From Tanypteryx hageni (Eukaryota; Arthropoda; Insecta; Odonata; Petaluridae), in contig CM054113.1 in assembly GCA_028673005.1 (NCBI GenBank), positions 43,466,117-43,530,116 on the forward strand: DNA of 64,000 nucleotides, written 5' to 3'. Both the position numbers and the translations under genes were made by a program. Below the pieces are notes generated by a model that ran no database searches, was not told the origin of the DNA, and worked only from the letters and a program-made list of their open reading frames with translations. Positions 12,311 through 23,003 of this stretch are shown in pieces. Numbering within the stretch: position 1 is the first letter of the stretch; the number at the start of each line of letters is the position of its first letter.

Positions 12311-13095
12311 ATCTACTTTTAAGGTGTGTCACCTCTTAACTTAATATTTTATATCTTAATATTTCACTTTTTTTCTTAAATACACAAATTGACACGAATA
12401 AGAACATTACTAAATCATATTAAAATCGTGACAAAATTGTAAAAATAATGTTACAATCCTCTTTCACTTTGTAATTTATAAATAATATCCATAATAAAAT
12501 AATTATACCTATATATCTCCATGCTCTCTTTATTTGTAGATACTTATTTATTCCTAAAAACTTACTAAAATAGTCTTTATTTGAGAAAATATTACAATTC
12601 TTAAATATTACAATGTCAAGGAGTCAGCTCCTTTACAAGGGCAACTGCTCATTAGATGTGAGCTAATGACAGTAGAAGGTGACTGTGCAAAGGGTTATAC
12701 ACAGGTTAAACTTGGTAGTCAATTCAATTCCATACCTCCTGGAACTAGACCCCCCCAATATTTTTAACAAGTCGCCGCCCCTGGATTTGTGTAAGTCGAG
12801 TTTTGCATTACCCGGGATGGGTCTGTATTTATTTATTTATGGTACTCTAGTTAATACCTAACATGACAATATAATTCTAAAATTTTGTTCTTATGCCCCT
12901 CAAAATCTAGGGTGCACATTATATGCAGGGTATACGAAAAAGTCAGGATTTTTTGGCAAAAAGTGTGGGTGCTCGTTATACATGAGTACGTGTTATAAAC
13001 GAGCAGGTATATATAGTATTTTGTGTGCCAGGTGGTAAACTTAACACCTGTCTCTTAGTATCATCATGTTCTGCTAATAGTTTTACATCAGACAA

Positions 13096-13186
13096 AATGT
13101 TTCCAATGTATGTAACATTAAAACTCTCTTGATGTCCTCTAAATGTGATTGCATTTGTTGATAATTTTAGAGTTATTTTGATGAGT
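13096..13186. repeat. 93-bp direct repeat, right copy
   Basis: Partner of 10,360-10,452, in the same orientation, lying inside the minus-strand hAT pseudogene. The two copies enclose the plus-strand hAT copy and about 800 bp of AT-rich sequence (12,311-13,095). Confidence 0.75.
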
Positions 13187-13280
13187 CGCTCTAAAACTTT
13201 GCGCCAAAATTTACGTTCTTGTCTGAAATTCTCTTTTAAATTTTTATCCAAACATTTATTTGTCTTCCATGTTTCCTTAA

Positions 13281-13961
13281 CACCTTGCATACCAGATGTA
13301 ATTCCCCATACTAGGCTTGTTTCCTAGTTATTTCTTGTAACCCCAAAAATTTCATGCATGAAATTGAAAAAATAAGCATAATTTGACTCGCCATTCTTTT
13401 ATTTTCCTGAAAATTGCTGTGTAGGCTCCTGAATACATTTAGTACTTTTTAGGGTATGATATTTTTGAAACAGCTGCCTTTATGCATAGGAGCTCCACTG
13501 AATTTACAAAAATATCCTGTTTCGTTTTTTTTTGAATGGAACATGCACTACAGTTTCTAGTTGGATATACATCTGAGTCGCTTGACTTTTCATCTGAACT
13601 AGACGAAAATTCGCCATTCACACTGGGACAATCTGACAAACACATAATTTGTTTAAATATCGCCTTCACAAAGATAGCAATACCTTTCGCTGTGCGCATA
13701 ATGAAAACTGAAAATGAAAACAAGGGTATTCGAAAGACAAATTAATAACTAAATCTGCTATGAAAATGGCAAAAATGGAATTAAAAAAATCCCAGACAGA
13801 TTAGCCAAGTGTTCAAGTAGTGTTGGATAGTTAGAAGTCCATGGAAAATCTAGTAAATGGTGTTAGTTGTTTCCTCTGCTTGAAAATCAAGAATTCTCAC
13901 GAGCGGTAGGCAATGGCTGGCACATGAAACATGAGAATTCTCATGACCGGTACCCAAGGTG
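13281..13961. mobile_element. Non-autonomous piggyBac-type element inserted at TTAA
   Basis: TTAA lies at both borders (13,277-13,280 and 13,962-13,965). The ends form a terminal inverted repeat: left CACCTTGCATACC, right (reverse complement) CACCTTGGGTACC. An open frame on the minus strand (13,439-13,723) encodes 94 residues with an acidic SSSSDEKSSDSD stretch and a Cys pair, which may be a decayed scrap of a transposase. Near the right end is a short palindromic motif GAGAATTCTC, seen twice (about 13,891-13,901 in part and 13,932-13,941). Removing it with one TTAA rejoins the hAT frame. Confidence 0.75.
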
Positions 13962-15389
13962 TTAACGTAGCAAGCTTCCGTGTGTGAAGAACTTCCTTTG
14001 TGAACTTTAATTTTATGGGATAAATCCTACCAGTCATTAATTCCTCTTATCCATCCAGAATTTCATATATCTGGTGAAAACGGCCAACAGGGCTCACAGT
14101 AAACTGCATCCAATTTGGGTGAATTTTAAGGCCCGATTTGTTTGCTGTTTTATAATATATTTCTGAAAATGACCTATTTTTGTTGTTTTTTGGAAACAGA
14201 CCTTTAGGTCTGCAAGATCCATGATCCAGAATGAATCTCTTTATATCCATTGTTAGGATTTCTGGATAATTAGCCATATCACTTGGATTTTTTTCATCAA
14301 TTAAATTTTCTAGTTCTACACTGTTGCTCTGGTTTTTGATATGCCTAATACACAGAGATGGATGCAATTTGCCTAAGCTGTCTTCTTGATCTTGTATGCC
14401 TATGTTATCTGTTTCTGTATGGGATGTTGGAAAAGATAACGATGTTGTGTCTGTGGCTGTGGATTCCACCAATGTTACTGTGGATACTTGTGTAGTATTA
14501 GAGCTCATGCTGGTAACAGGAAAGAAGCATGACAGTTTAGGAATTTTGTTTAGTTGCTTTTCCTGAGCTCTTCTGATTCTCTTTTTTTCCCTTTTAGCTG
14601 CACCACTGATATTCTTTTTCTACATTCTAGAAAGCATTACAAGGCGATAGATGAGTGATTTTTTTAATAAAATACGATGATGTGATTTGACTTGCATGTT
14701 AAAAAGTGACTATCTTTATGTTAACAGTCGCCCAACTTCAAAATTTTTTATTACACTGAACTCTTTAAATTCCGGAAAACTTTAAAATCTGGCACTTTTC
14801 ACAATAAAATCATGATTAGACATTGGTCTGAATACACATGAACAGAGTTGGACATTTATTTTTATATTGACAAAAAATTATTTTTTTAAAGAAATTATTT
14901 TAACTATTCCAGACAAAATATAAGATATTTATTCTTTTAATAACTATTATATCAATGATATTTGAATTGAGAATGAACTTATAAAATATTTGCGTTAAAT
15001 AGTATTAAGTGAGTAGAATATAGTAATTTTTCTTACAGTAAAGGTAATATTCCAGTATTCAGATGTTGGAAGTAGATTTAATCATTTTATTAGCAAACGG
15101 AATATTTCTCTGGCAGTGTCCTGGTAACCATTTTCTTTAGTCAATCAATCAATCAAAATCAATCTATAAATGTACATAAGAACGATTAATAAATTTTTTT
15201 TTTCTAAGACTGACCTCAGGATTTGAGCAAGGTTATGAAGTGGGTTGTTGATTTAATCGTTTTTTTCTCTGTGAATTAATAAAAAAACGTTTGAGGCTCC
15301 TTTCAGACATGGGTCCTGATGCTACTGCATCAGCTGCATTGTCATAGTAGAAGCCCATTCTACCGGCACCCAATCTACTGATGAACTAC

Positions 15390-15450
15390 AGGTGAGCCCT
15401 GCTTAACGCTGCCCCGGCCAACGCGGATTCGTTATAACGCGATTTTATTT
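15390..15450. mobile_element. Tigger/pogo-type terminal sequence remnant
   Basis: CAGGTGAGCCCTGCTTAACG is followed by GCGGATTCGTTATAACGCGA. A CAG start followed by repeated TTAACGCG/TATAACGCG words is the usual look of Tigger-like terminal repeats. Only one end is visible. The other may have been lost when the LINE to its right inserted. Positions 14,651-15,389 hold no feature I can support. Confidence 0.45.
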
Positions 15451-15559
15451 TAAATTAAAATTAAAAAAAAATATTTAAACACATATCTTATGCACAGTGC
15501 GACTACAGGCTAATATCTTATGACTTTTTAAATTTCGAACTAATCAAATTTCATAAAAT

Positions 15560-16571
15560 AATCTTAATATTGTGATATTTCAGCAGTGCTGCATAATATG
15601 TCAAAATAATTTTCTCGAATTGAATGCAGATAAATCACAAGTGATTCAATTCTCTCATGTAAATAAATATTGTGAAAATACTGTCCTGGAGATGGGAGGG
15701 AAACCCATGCCGGTTGTCGATTGTTCAAGTTTTCTTGGCATAATAATTGATTCACATATCACATGGGAAAACCACATCAATAGCCTGGCAAGTAAACTTA
15801 GCTCAATCTGCTTTTTATTGCAAAATATTAGGCACACAGTCAGCATGGAGGTGCTCTTAAGCCTCTACTATGGAGAATTCTATTCTCACATAAGTTATAG
15901 TATCATTTTTTGGGGGTCATCCCCTCTTGCCATAAAAATTTTTAGGATACAAAAAAAGTATTACGTCTAATGGCTAATGAATCACACAGAAGTCCATGCC
16001 GTCCTTTATTTAGTAGTCTTAATATTCTCCCTATACCCTGTGTATATATTCTTACCTTACTGTTGTTTATTAAAAAAAACATAAATGATTTTGAAAAGAA
16101 TTGTGATTTCCATCAGTTTGGTACCAGGGGATCTAAAAATCTTCATATTTCCTTTACTAGAACTAGGAAAGCATTAATGGGTCCTAACTCACTTGGTCCT
16201 CGTCTATACAACAAACTCCCAGAAGGCTTGAAGAATATTAAAGAGCCTGGATTATTTAAATCTAGACTCAAAACCGTATTACTTAGTAAATTATTTTACT
16301 CAATTAGTGAATACCTAAATAATGATATCAAATAGGCTAGACTCTTATATAATTATTTTTGTCATTACCATATTTTGCTGTAACGTATATACTCTTGTAA
16401 ACTGTATTTTAATTTTCTTATGTTCTTATATTTAGATATATTGATTAGCTTTCCAAATCCTTTTCTTGTCCTTCTATATGTATGTTTCTGTATTTTTATT
16501 GTATTTTTTGACTTGTCCTATATCAGTGTAATGATCTCTGGATTAATAAATTTATTATTATTATTATTGCA
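15560..16571 (+). mobile_element. 5'-truncated jockey/CR1-type LINE, second copy
   Basis: Two adjoining open pieces (15,572-15,970 and 15,970-16,335) give the C-terminal part of a LINE ORF2. LNADKSQVIQFSHVNKYCEN, CSSFLGIIIDSHITWENHIN and SYSIIFWGSSPLAIKIFRIQ are followed by GPNSLGPRLYNKLPEGLKN. A single frameshift near 15,965 separates them. The catalytic YADD motif is missing because of 5' truncation. The 3' end is AATAAATTTATTATTATT at 16,544-16,568, as in the copy at the left edge. Confidence 0.78.
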
Positions 16572-17099
16572 TCGTCATTCTTTTCCCTGTAAATTTCATG
16601 GGTCTAACACAATAAGTACATCTCCTAAGGTGGAAAACATTTGAAAAACCGAAATGGAAATATGATTGATGTTTCTTTGGCGTCATTGGATCATAAATAA
16701 TGTTTTTGATGATTTATATTTTTTAAATCTATGGCCGTTTGGAAATATCAGAGCGATCAAGAATTTATTCATAATGTGAATTGTTATCTTTTTCTGTAGG
16801 ATGTGTGAGTGCTCTTTAGTATTTCTCATTATATTCCATTATAATTTTGTTTTTGAAAAACATTTAGCATCAATTTACATATCAGTCTATTTTATTGTAT
16901 AGGAAAAATGAATTGGAATTCACAATGTTTGCAAATGGTATGCATTGATAAAATCATCTAAAAAAAATTTAGCTCGAGATGTTGCAGCGCTGTAAACTCC
17001 CCCACTGCAGCTTATTGTTAGATAAAAAATTAATTTTAGCTCAAGACGTTCTACGGGATGGATCAGTTTGAAAATTTAATCAATAAACTCCTAGCAGAG

Positions 17100-17270
17100 A
17101 GCATCGATTGATGGTTCAAATCCGAATCTGAATACCCCGATAATTTTTACCAGTAAATCAGTTTAACAAATATCGATATCGTCTCATTTTAAAACCTCTC
17201 CTTCAAATTCGAATCTTACTGCCCTGATAATTTTTACCGGTATATCAATTTAACAGATGTAAAAATAAAG
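17100..17270. repeat. Short tandem duplication, about 93 bp apart
   Basis: Two similar segments begin with TTCAAATCCGAATCTGAATA (17,114) and TTCAAATTCGAATCTTACTG (17,202-17,221) and continue with GATAATTTTTACC. They are separated by about 90 bp, so the sequence is a diverged two-copy repeat. No coding potential. Confidence 0.4.
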
Positions 17271-17345
17271 AGACTTATTTGTTAATTCCACATAAACTTT
17301 ATTAAAAACGACCTAGGTTTCGTTGCAACATCATCAGGTGAAGTA
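17271..17345 (-). repeat. Retroelement-like 3' tail fragment
   Basis: On the minus strand the stretch reads CACCTGATGATGTTGCAACG, then AAACCTAGGTCGTTTTTAAT with AATAAAG close by. A CTGATGATG...CGAAACCTAGGTCG...AATAAA string is common at the end of arthropod retroelements (often Penelope-like). The family is not certain from so short a piece. Positions 16,572-17,099 and 17,600-18,440 show nothing else supportable. Confidence 0.35.
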
Positions 17346-18472
17346 AACTCAAAGCCGGTAGCAATTTATATTAATAGGTACAATTGGTGGGTGGGAGAGG
17401 GTGAGTTGGGGGAGGATAATGAAATGGATTGTGGAGCGAACGATCATTGGAGGAAAGGAGTGAACGTATGTTCGTAGGAAGGGGAGGGGGAGAAATCGGT
17501 TGAGCTGTTGTGCGGAACGGCGGTTTACTATAATCACATCAAAAATGCTTGGTCGGCTGCCAAAATAGCAGCGTAAAACAATCACTTTTGTAGTCGCAGT
17601 GCTTATTGCATGAATTCAAGATAATAATTAGTGTGTGAATTCTGAAAATACGAGAAAAACCCAATATCCATTTCACGAGAGAACGGTATGTTATTTTGCG
17701 TGAAGATAGTGCTTCGTTAATTCGTTGAGAACATTTTTACATTATTATCACTGTCCCTCAGGTGGAACGCCAATTTTCTGTACATTTTATTATAATGTAA
17801 ATAAATTGTCCTTGTGAATAAAGTTTTCTTTGCACTTCAAATTATATTTATGAAATATAAATGTTTTCGTCAGTAGTTAATTTATGATTTTTATCACTAA
17901 AAGCGGAAACAAAATTTTATTCCTATCTTAATGGTATGAATACTGATATTCCTTTTTATTATCAAGCACAGGGAGATTGTCATGGGGAGAGAAATTCAAG
18001 CAATATTTTGAAACAAAGAAAACTGATTTTAGATCTGAGTATGTGTTATATTTAAGCTCGGTAGGATTCGATTTAAATCGAAAAACGTTGATAACGTCGA
18101 CATTTTTATTTAAAATATCGACAAAAATGAATCTTCGTCGATAAGCGCCGATGTTCCAACAAGATGGAAAACTATATGTCTTAAAACCCATTCTGAATTA
18201 TAATATTAAAGTCGTTTCTGTTTACTTTTTTGCAATGTTATTTCCTACCTACGATTTTGTTCCTTTTCTGGACTTGCATTAACAGTGGAATTGAAAGAAG
18301 GGTATTTCCTTACACTCAAATATGCGTCTTTTTGAGAAGCTCATGCTTCTACTATAAACAATCAGGTAACCCCAAGGCCCTAGGGTAGTTTTGAGAGCAC
18401 GTGTTTCATAGCCCTTTTGAGGTTTTTGAGATTATATTTGCCGATTAATGGTGGGATATTCCACAAGTCTCT

Positions 18473-19003
18473 CTATAAAGATAAGGTCATGGATATGTCA
18501 TGCTGCGAGTTCCTCGAGTCCTGTAAATGATGTTCGGAAGAAAAGAACTTCAGTGGTCGTTTTGCTATCCCTTCCACGCATCTACCCCGTGGAGTGTATT
18601 CCTGGAACAAATATTTCTCGATTCCTGTGCTAGGGTTCTTCCCATAGATGGAATTTGTTGTAAGGTATATATGCCAAATATGGCCTGGTTCTAAATAAGA
18701 CCCGTCTGTCATTTTATTAATAGAACGTTGGCAATTCCACAAGATTCTATATGTTTCTGACAGCTCCTGGCCTCTAGCGGCTAGACCAGAAACTATGTCA
18801 GTTGAAGTGAATGATTCTGCCATGTTTGCTTCAGTTGAACAGTGAACGACGTCCGAAGCTGTTGTCGCTGCTATTTCAAGGTAATTTGATAAACCTTCTG
18901 CATTTTTTTGCAACTTAACATACATGAACATGATGTATGTAATTTTAAAGCATGTGATGAGTAGAATAAGATACTGTATTGATATTTTCCAGTTAACGTG
19001 CAT
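18473..19003 (-). CDS. Unrecognised ORF of 176 residues
   Basis: An open frame starts with a hydrophobic stretch (ISIQYLILLITCFKITYIMF) that could be a signal anchor. It continues with mixed sequence including FTSTDIVSGLAARGQELSET and CQRSINKMTDGSYLEPGHIW. I do not recognise a family. It ends just left of the pogo-like element and is surrounded by repeats, so it may be a remnant of an unknown transposon or a chance frame. No splice partner was found. Confidence 0.25.
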   Translation of the reverse strand: MHVNWKISIQYLILLITCFKITYIMFMYVKLQKNAEGLSNYLEIAATTASDVVHCSTEANMAESFTSTDIVSGLAARGQELSETYRILWNCQRSINKMTDGSYLEPGHIWHIYLTTNSIYGKNPSTGIEKYLFQEYTPRGRCVEGIAKRPLKFFSSEHHLQDSRNSQHDISMTLSL

Positions 19004-19333
19004 TTATTTATCTCTTAGTAAACCAACGAATGAAAGCGTGGATTAACAGGGAGCTCCAAATAAGGCCCTCAACGGATGACCTAAACAAGGCCCATGGGCC
19101 TTATTTGGAACATCAGTTTTCTTAAAGGTTTTTCTTATTTTGAGCCTGAAACACATTCTGTAGCATACGGTAATTTATATATACTTAATGAGAAAAAAAA
19201 TAAAGATAATGATCAAAGCTAGGGTAGTTTTAAATCCATCATTTGCTTAATTAATTAATTGTTATTTTAAAATAACTCATTTTTTATTTTATTTAAATTT
19301 TGGTCTGTAATACAATTTCCCTATTTATTTTCA

Positions 19334-21233
19334 GATGGACTTAAATTAAAGAGGGCACTTTGGACTGAAGAGCAATTGCAGCAGGCAATGGAGGCCATAG
19401 CTCAAGGAATGCCTGTAAGAACGGCAGCAGCGCGATTTCAAATCCCACGAAGGACATTATGAAACCACCAAATTAGTGAAAAAACTACAAAAACGTTAGG
19501 GAGACCATTGTATTTGACTTCTGCTCAAGAAAAGGATCTCTGCAACAGGATTTTTGGACTAGCAGAGATAGGCATGCCAATAACTGGCAAAGTACTTAGA
19601 CGCTCAGTGTACACTTTTTGTGATCAAATAATATTGAAAACCCTTTCAACAATTAAGTGGGTTAGCTGGAATAAAATGGTTGAAACTGTTTTTACAATGT
19701 CATCCGGAAGTATCCCGAAGAAAGGCTCAGAGCATGAACCCAGCTAGGGCTGCAAAGCTCAATAAATTTATTGTCAGTGACTATTTTGAGAAGCTAAAGG
19801 AGATAATGACCCACTTAGACATTTTCGACAAGCCCCAGCTAATCTATAATATGGATGAGAAAGGCTGTAGACTTGCTCTCCACAAACAGCAAACTGTCTA
19901 TGCCATTAAAGGAGAGAACAGAGGGCATCTTGTAGCGCCTGAACACGGTAAAAACGTAGCTATTGTCTCATGTGAGGAACCCACTGGGCCAAGTCATATC
20001 GCCTATGATCCTTTTTAAAGGGAAGAGATTAAATCCCGAATGGAAAGATAACCTTCCACCTGGCACCAAGGTTGAGATGACTGAATGACCACAGCAACTT
20101 TCATCAAATGGGTTTATCATTTTGCTAAATTCAAACCGCAAGGTAATATGCTGCTAATCTTTGATGGGGCATCATCGCATTTGGATGCAGGCATTGTAGA
20201 AGCAGCAGACTCGTGTGGCATTATGCTCTCCTGCTTACCAAGCAATACGACACATGAGTTGCAGCCATTCGATAAGTCCATGTTTGGCCCTTACGAAGCA
20301 TTCTGGGATGATGAAGTTTTGCTTTATTGGTCAAAGCAGAAAGGTACCAAAAGCCACACAATAAACAAAAGGATATTTGGGAAAATATTTAGTAAGGTTT
20401 GGCAAAGGGCTGCTATGCCTGCTAATGTATCAAGTGGATTTATGGCTACTGGAATTTATCCATTCGACCCTAATGCTATCCCTGAGAGTGTCTTTGCTCC
20501 TTCCAAACTCACCAGGAGAGAAGTGGCTGAAGAAACTCCTTTACAACCCCAGTCTGCATCCCCATTGCTCCCACAGCAGCCAATTCAAGTTAAGGCATTA
20601 ACTCGAAAAAGAGTTTCAAAACAAAGGGATTCAGGTGACTCAAGCTCCAATACAAGTGATAACTTCTCTCTTCATAATGAATCTTGTGACTTTTCCCGTG
20701 AATCTAGTGATGATGGTGAAACATTAGAAACTTCATTTCAAGACATTCTTCATACCCCTGAAGTAAAGAAACAAAGTACAAGCAAGCAAAGAAAAACCCT
20801 TAATTACCAAGCAGTTGAGTTAACTAGAGCATTGTTTCAAGACAAGCAGAAGACTACATCAGTGAAAGCTGCAAAAGGACATAGAGAGGAGAGCGAAAAC
20901 GACAAGAATGGTGACACTACTGAAGGTTTGAGTGTAAAGAAAGTTCAAAAAAGGAAACGCCCTCTGCCTTCTGTGAAAGATCTTGAAGCTGGGCCGAGTG
21001 GCACTAAAACAGTGAGAAAAGAAAGCTGGTTCTGTTACTTATGCAGAGAAGATCGAATCGCTGACATGAAACTGTGTGTAAAGTGTTCCAAATATGTTCA
21101 TGAAGAAAGTATTGGACTTACGGCTAAGGACAAAATATCCAGTTTTCTTTGCCCAGAATGTGATTTTTGTGTACTTCCTTTTGAATATGATTATTGTAGT
21201 TTAATTGGTTTAAATACAATTATTGTAATTTAA
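19334..21233 (+). pseudogene. pogo/Tigger-like DDE transposase with C-terminal zinc finger
   Basis: The reading begins after TTTCAG with a psq-type helix-turn-helix (RALWTEEQLQQAMEAIAQGM, VRTAAARFQIPRRTL). A stop follows near 19,460. LYLTSAQEKDLCNRIFGLAE is the next part. A frame change near 19,700 leads to RKAQSMNPARAAKLNKFIVS and the first catalytic block YNMDEKGCRL. A frameshift near 20,016 and a stop near 20,085 follow. The last 382 residues hold LLIFDGASSHLDAGIVEAAD (second Asp), SCLPSNTTHELQPFDKSMFG (third acidic region), a Ser-rich tail, and WFCYLCREDRI ... CVKCSKYVHEESIGL ... FLCPEC, a PHD-like zinc finger with the expected His. Several lesions make it inactive. Confidence 0.85.
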
Positions 21234-21255
21234 TTGGTTTCTACTTTTTCCATAA

Positions 21256-21571
21256 CCCTTTTGCTGCTATCGACGCATATATGCGGGTGAGAAGAGCAGT
21301 GCCTTGACTGCTAATGACACATATATGCGTTTCAAGTTTTTCCGTTCGCTGCTCAAAAAAGATGAAAATATTTTTTCGAGATGGTTAATAATCAATATGA
21401 ATGTAAATGATTGACAAAATAACCTTTAAAATATAAAGAGACTAAAAGACGAATGAAAGAACGTAGATGCGGAGCTCCTAGAGAAAGTATTCAGCACAGG
21501 CGTGCTTCAAGGTCACTGAACTCGGCGCGCACAGCTGACGCAGAAGCTAAAAGTCCATAGCAGCAAAAGGG
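21256..21571. mobile_element. 316-bp MITE with CCCTTTTGCTGCTAT ends
   Basis: The left end CCCTTTTGCTGCTAT and the right end ATAGCAGCAAAAGGG are perfect inverted copies over 15 bases. The right flank is TTAA (21,572-21,575); the left flank is ATAA, one change from TTAA. This suggests a piggyBac-type TTAA insertion. The interior has two copies of ATATATGCG and no coding potential. It sits directly downstream of the transposase stop and directly upstream of the RTE LINE. Confidence 0.75.
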
Positions 21572-21862
21572 TTAATTACTATTTACTATTACTATTGTCT
21601 GGCCAGGTTATCCTGCCACGGTAATTGGGTAGACCGTGCAGCCAGGGACCCAACACCGAGTGCCAGGTGGTGGAAAATAACTTGATGACCCTAGGGGGCC
21701 AACGGCTTCAGGTGGATGAACCTCTTAGGGAGGGTGATGGTCCCTCAGGTAGAGGAATGCCCCTGGAACCAATCTAGCAGTGTCTGTACCCCATGTTAGG
21801 GGCGGCTACAAAAGGCGTGTGTACCCCAGGTTAGGGGCAGTCTCTCTAGACAGCGGAAGCCA

Positions 21863-22801
21863 ATGGGAAACCACCGCTGGAATTATCCCATGTTATGGTG
21901 CGGAAGAGTTAGAAATATCATGGATTCTTCACAAATTAAATATTCCGGAGTTAAAATAGTCTCCCGATTGGATCTCCGGGAGAGACAGTTTACGAAGAGT
22001 CTAGAGAATAAAGCGAAGTCAGAGGAAGGAGGAAGATCAAGGTTAGGGACATGGAATGTAAGCACGTTGTTAAGAGCTGGAAAATTGGAAAATCTCAAGA
22101 AAGAGATGGAGATAAACAAGATGGACATTATTGGGATAAGTGAGGTGAGATGGGAGGGAAATGGTGAGTTGAGGAGTGATGATACCAAGTTATACTACTC
22201 TGGGAATACCAGGGGGAGAAATGGGGTAGGAATGATAGTTAATAAGAAGATTGAACCGAGTGTTACCAGGGTAATTTATGACAGTGATAGAATTATTGGA
22301 CTGAAATTAAATGCTAAACCAAAGAACATGCTAGTCATCCAAGTGTACATGCCAACCGGCGACCATGACGATGGGGAAGTGGAGGAAGTGTATGAGAGAA
22401 TAAGTGCCATACTGGATCAGGAAGGAAAGGGATGCTGTAAAATAGTGATGGGAGACTGGAATGCGAGTGTGGGAGAGGGACGAGCCGATGGAGTTGTGGG
22501 GCAGTTCGGGCTGGGACAGAGAAACAAAAGGGGAGACAGACTTATCGAGTTCTGCAAGGAGAGGAACATGATAATAACCAACACCTGGTATAAGAATCAT
22601 AAGAGAAGGCTATATACATGGAAATCGCCAGGTGACATGCACAGGAAACAGATAGACTATATATTGGTAGAAGGAAGGTATAAGAATGGAGTGAAAAGAG
22701 TGTGTGGGCTCCCAGGAGCAGACATAGCAAGTGAGCACGTGCTGCTAATGGTGGAAATGAAGATCAAAATTAAAAGAGTTAGAAAAGCAAAGATGACTTA
22801 G
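21863..22801 (+). pseudogene. RTE LINE apurinic-type endonuclease part
   Basis: The 312-residue open frame contains the AP-endonuclease motifs. LGTWNVSTLL holds the Asn, DIIGISEVRWEG the catalytic Glu, IVMGDWNASVG the Asp and Asn, RKQIDYILVEG the Asp and DIASEHVLLMVEMKIK the His. All key residues appear present. It ends at a TAG at 22,799-22,801, which cuts it from the reverse transcriptase. The methionine at 21,863 lies in what may be leader sequence, so the real start could be later. Confidence 0.82.
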
Positions 22802-23003
22802 AAATGGAATCTAGAAAAACTGAAAGAAAGGCAGAAAGAGGAAATCGGTTATGATATGGCAAACCAGATGAAGAGAGGAAATACACAACGAAGGAGTAGA
22901 GGAAAAATGGAAGAGAATTAAGAATGGAATAGTAAATGTGACGTAAAGGGAAATAGGATACAGGAAAGGCAAGAGAGCTAAGAAACCCTGGATAACAGGG
23001 GAA

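Larger units (their letters stand above)
12976..14650 (-). pseudogene. Second ZMYM1-type hAT transposase, split by a piggyBac-type insertion
   Basis: The N-terminal part (14,047-14,508) contains NYPEILTMDIKRFILDHGSC, then KGLFPKNNKNRSFSEIYY and NWMQFTVSPVGRFHQI, the TTF-type zinc-finger region of this transposase class. The reading then meets 681 bp of foreign sequence (13,281-13,961). It resumes at 13,276 with KETWKTNKCLDKNLKENFRQ and FWRKVLERLIKITLKLSTN. It stops near 12,976 in the DUF4371 region. The catalytic core and C-terminus are missing. Its orientation is opposite to the copy at 10.45-12.3 kb. Confidence 0.72.
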
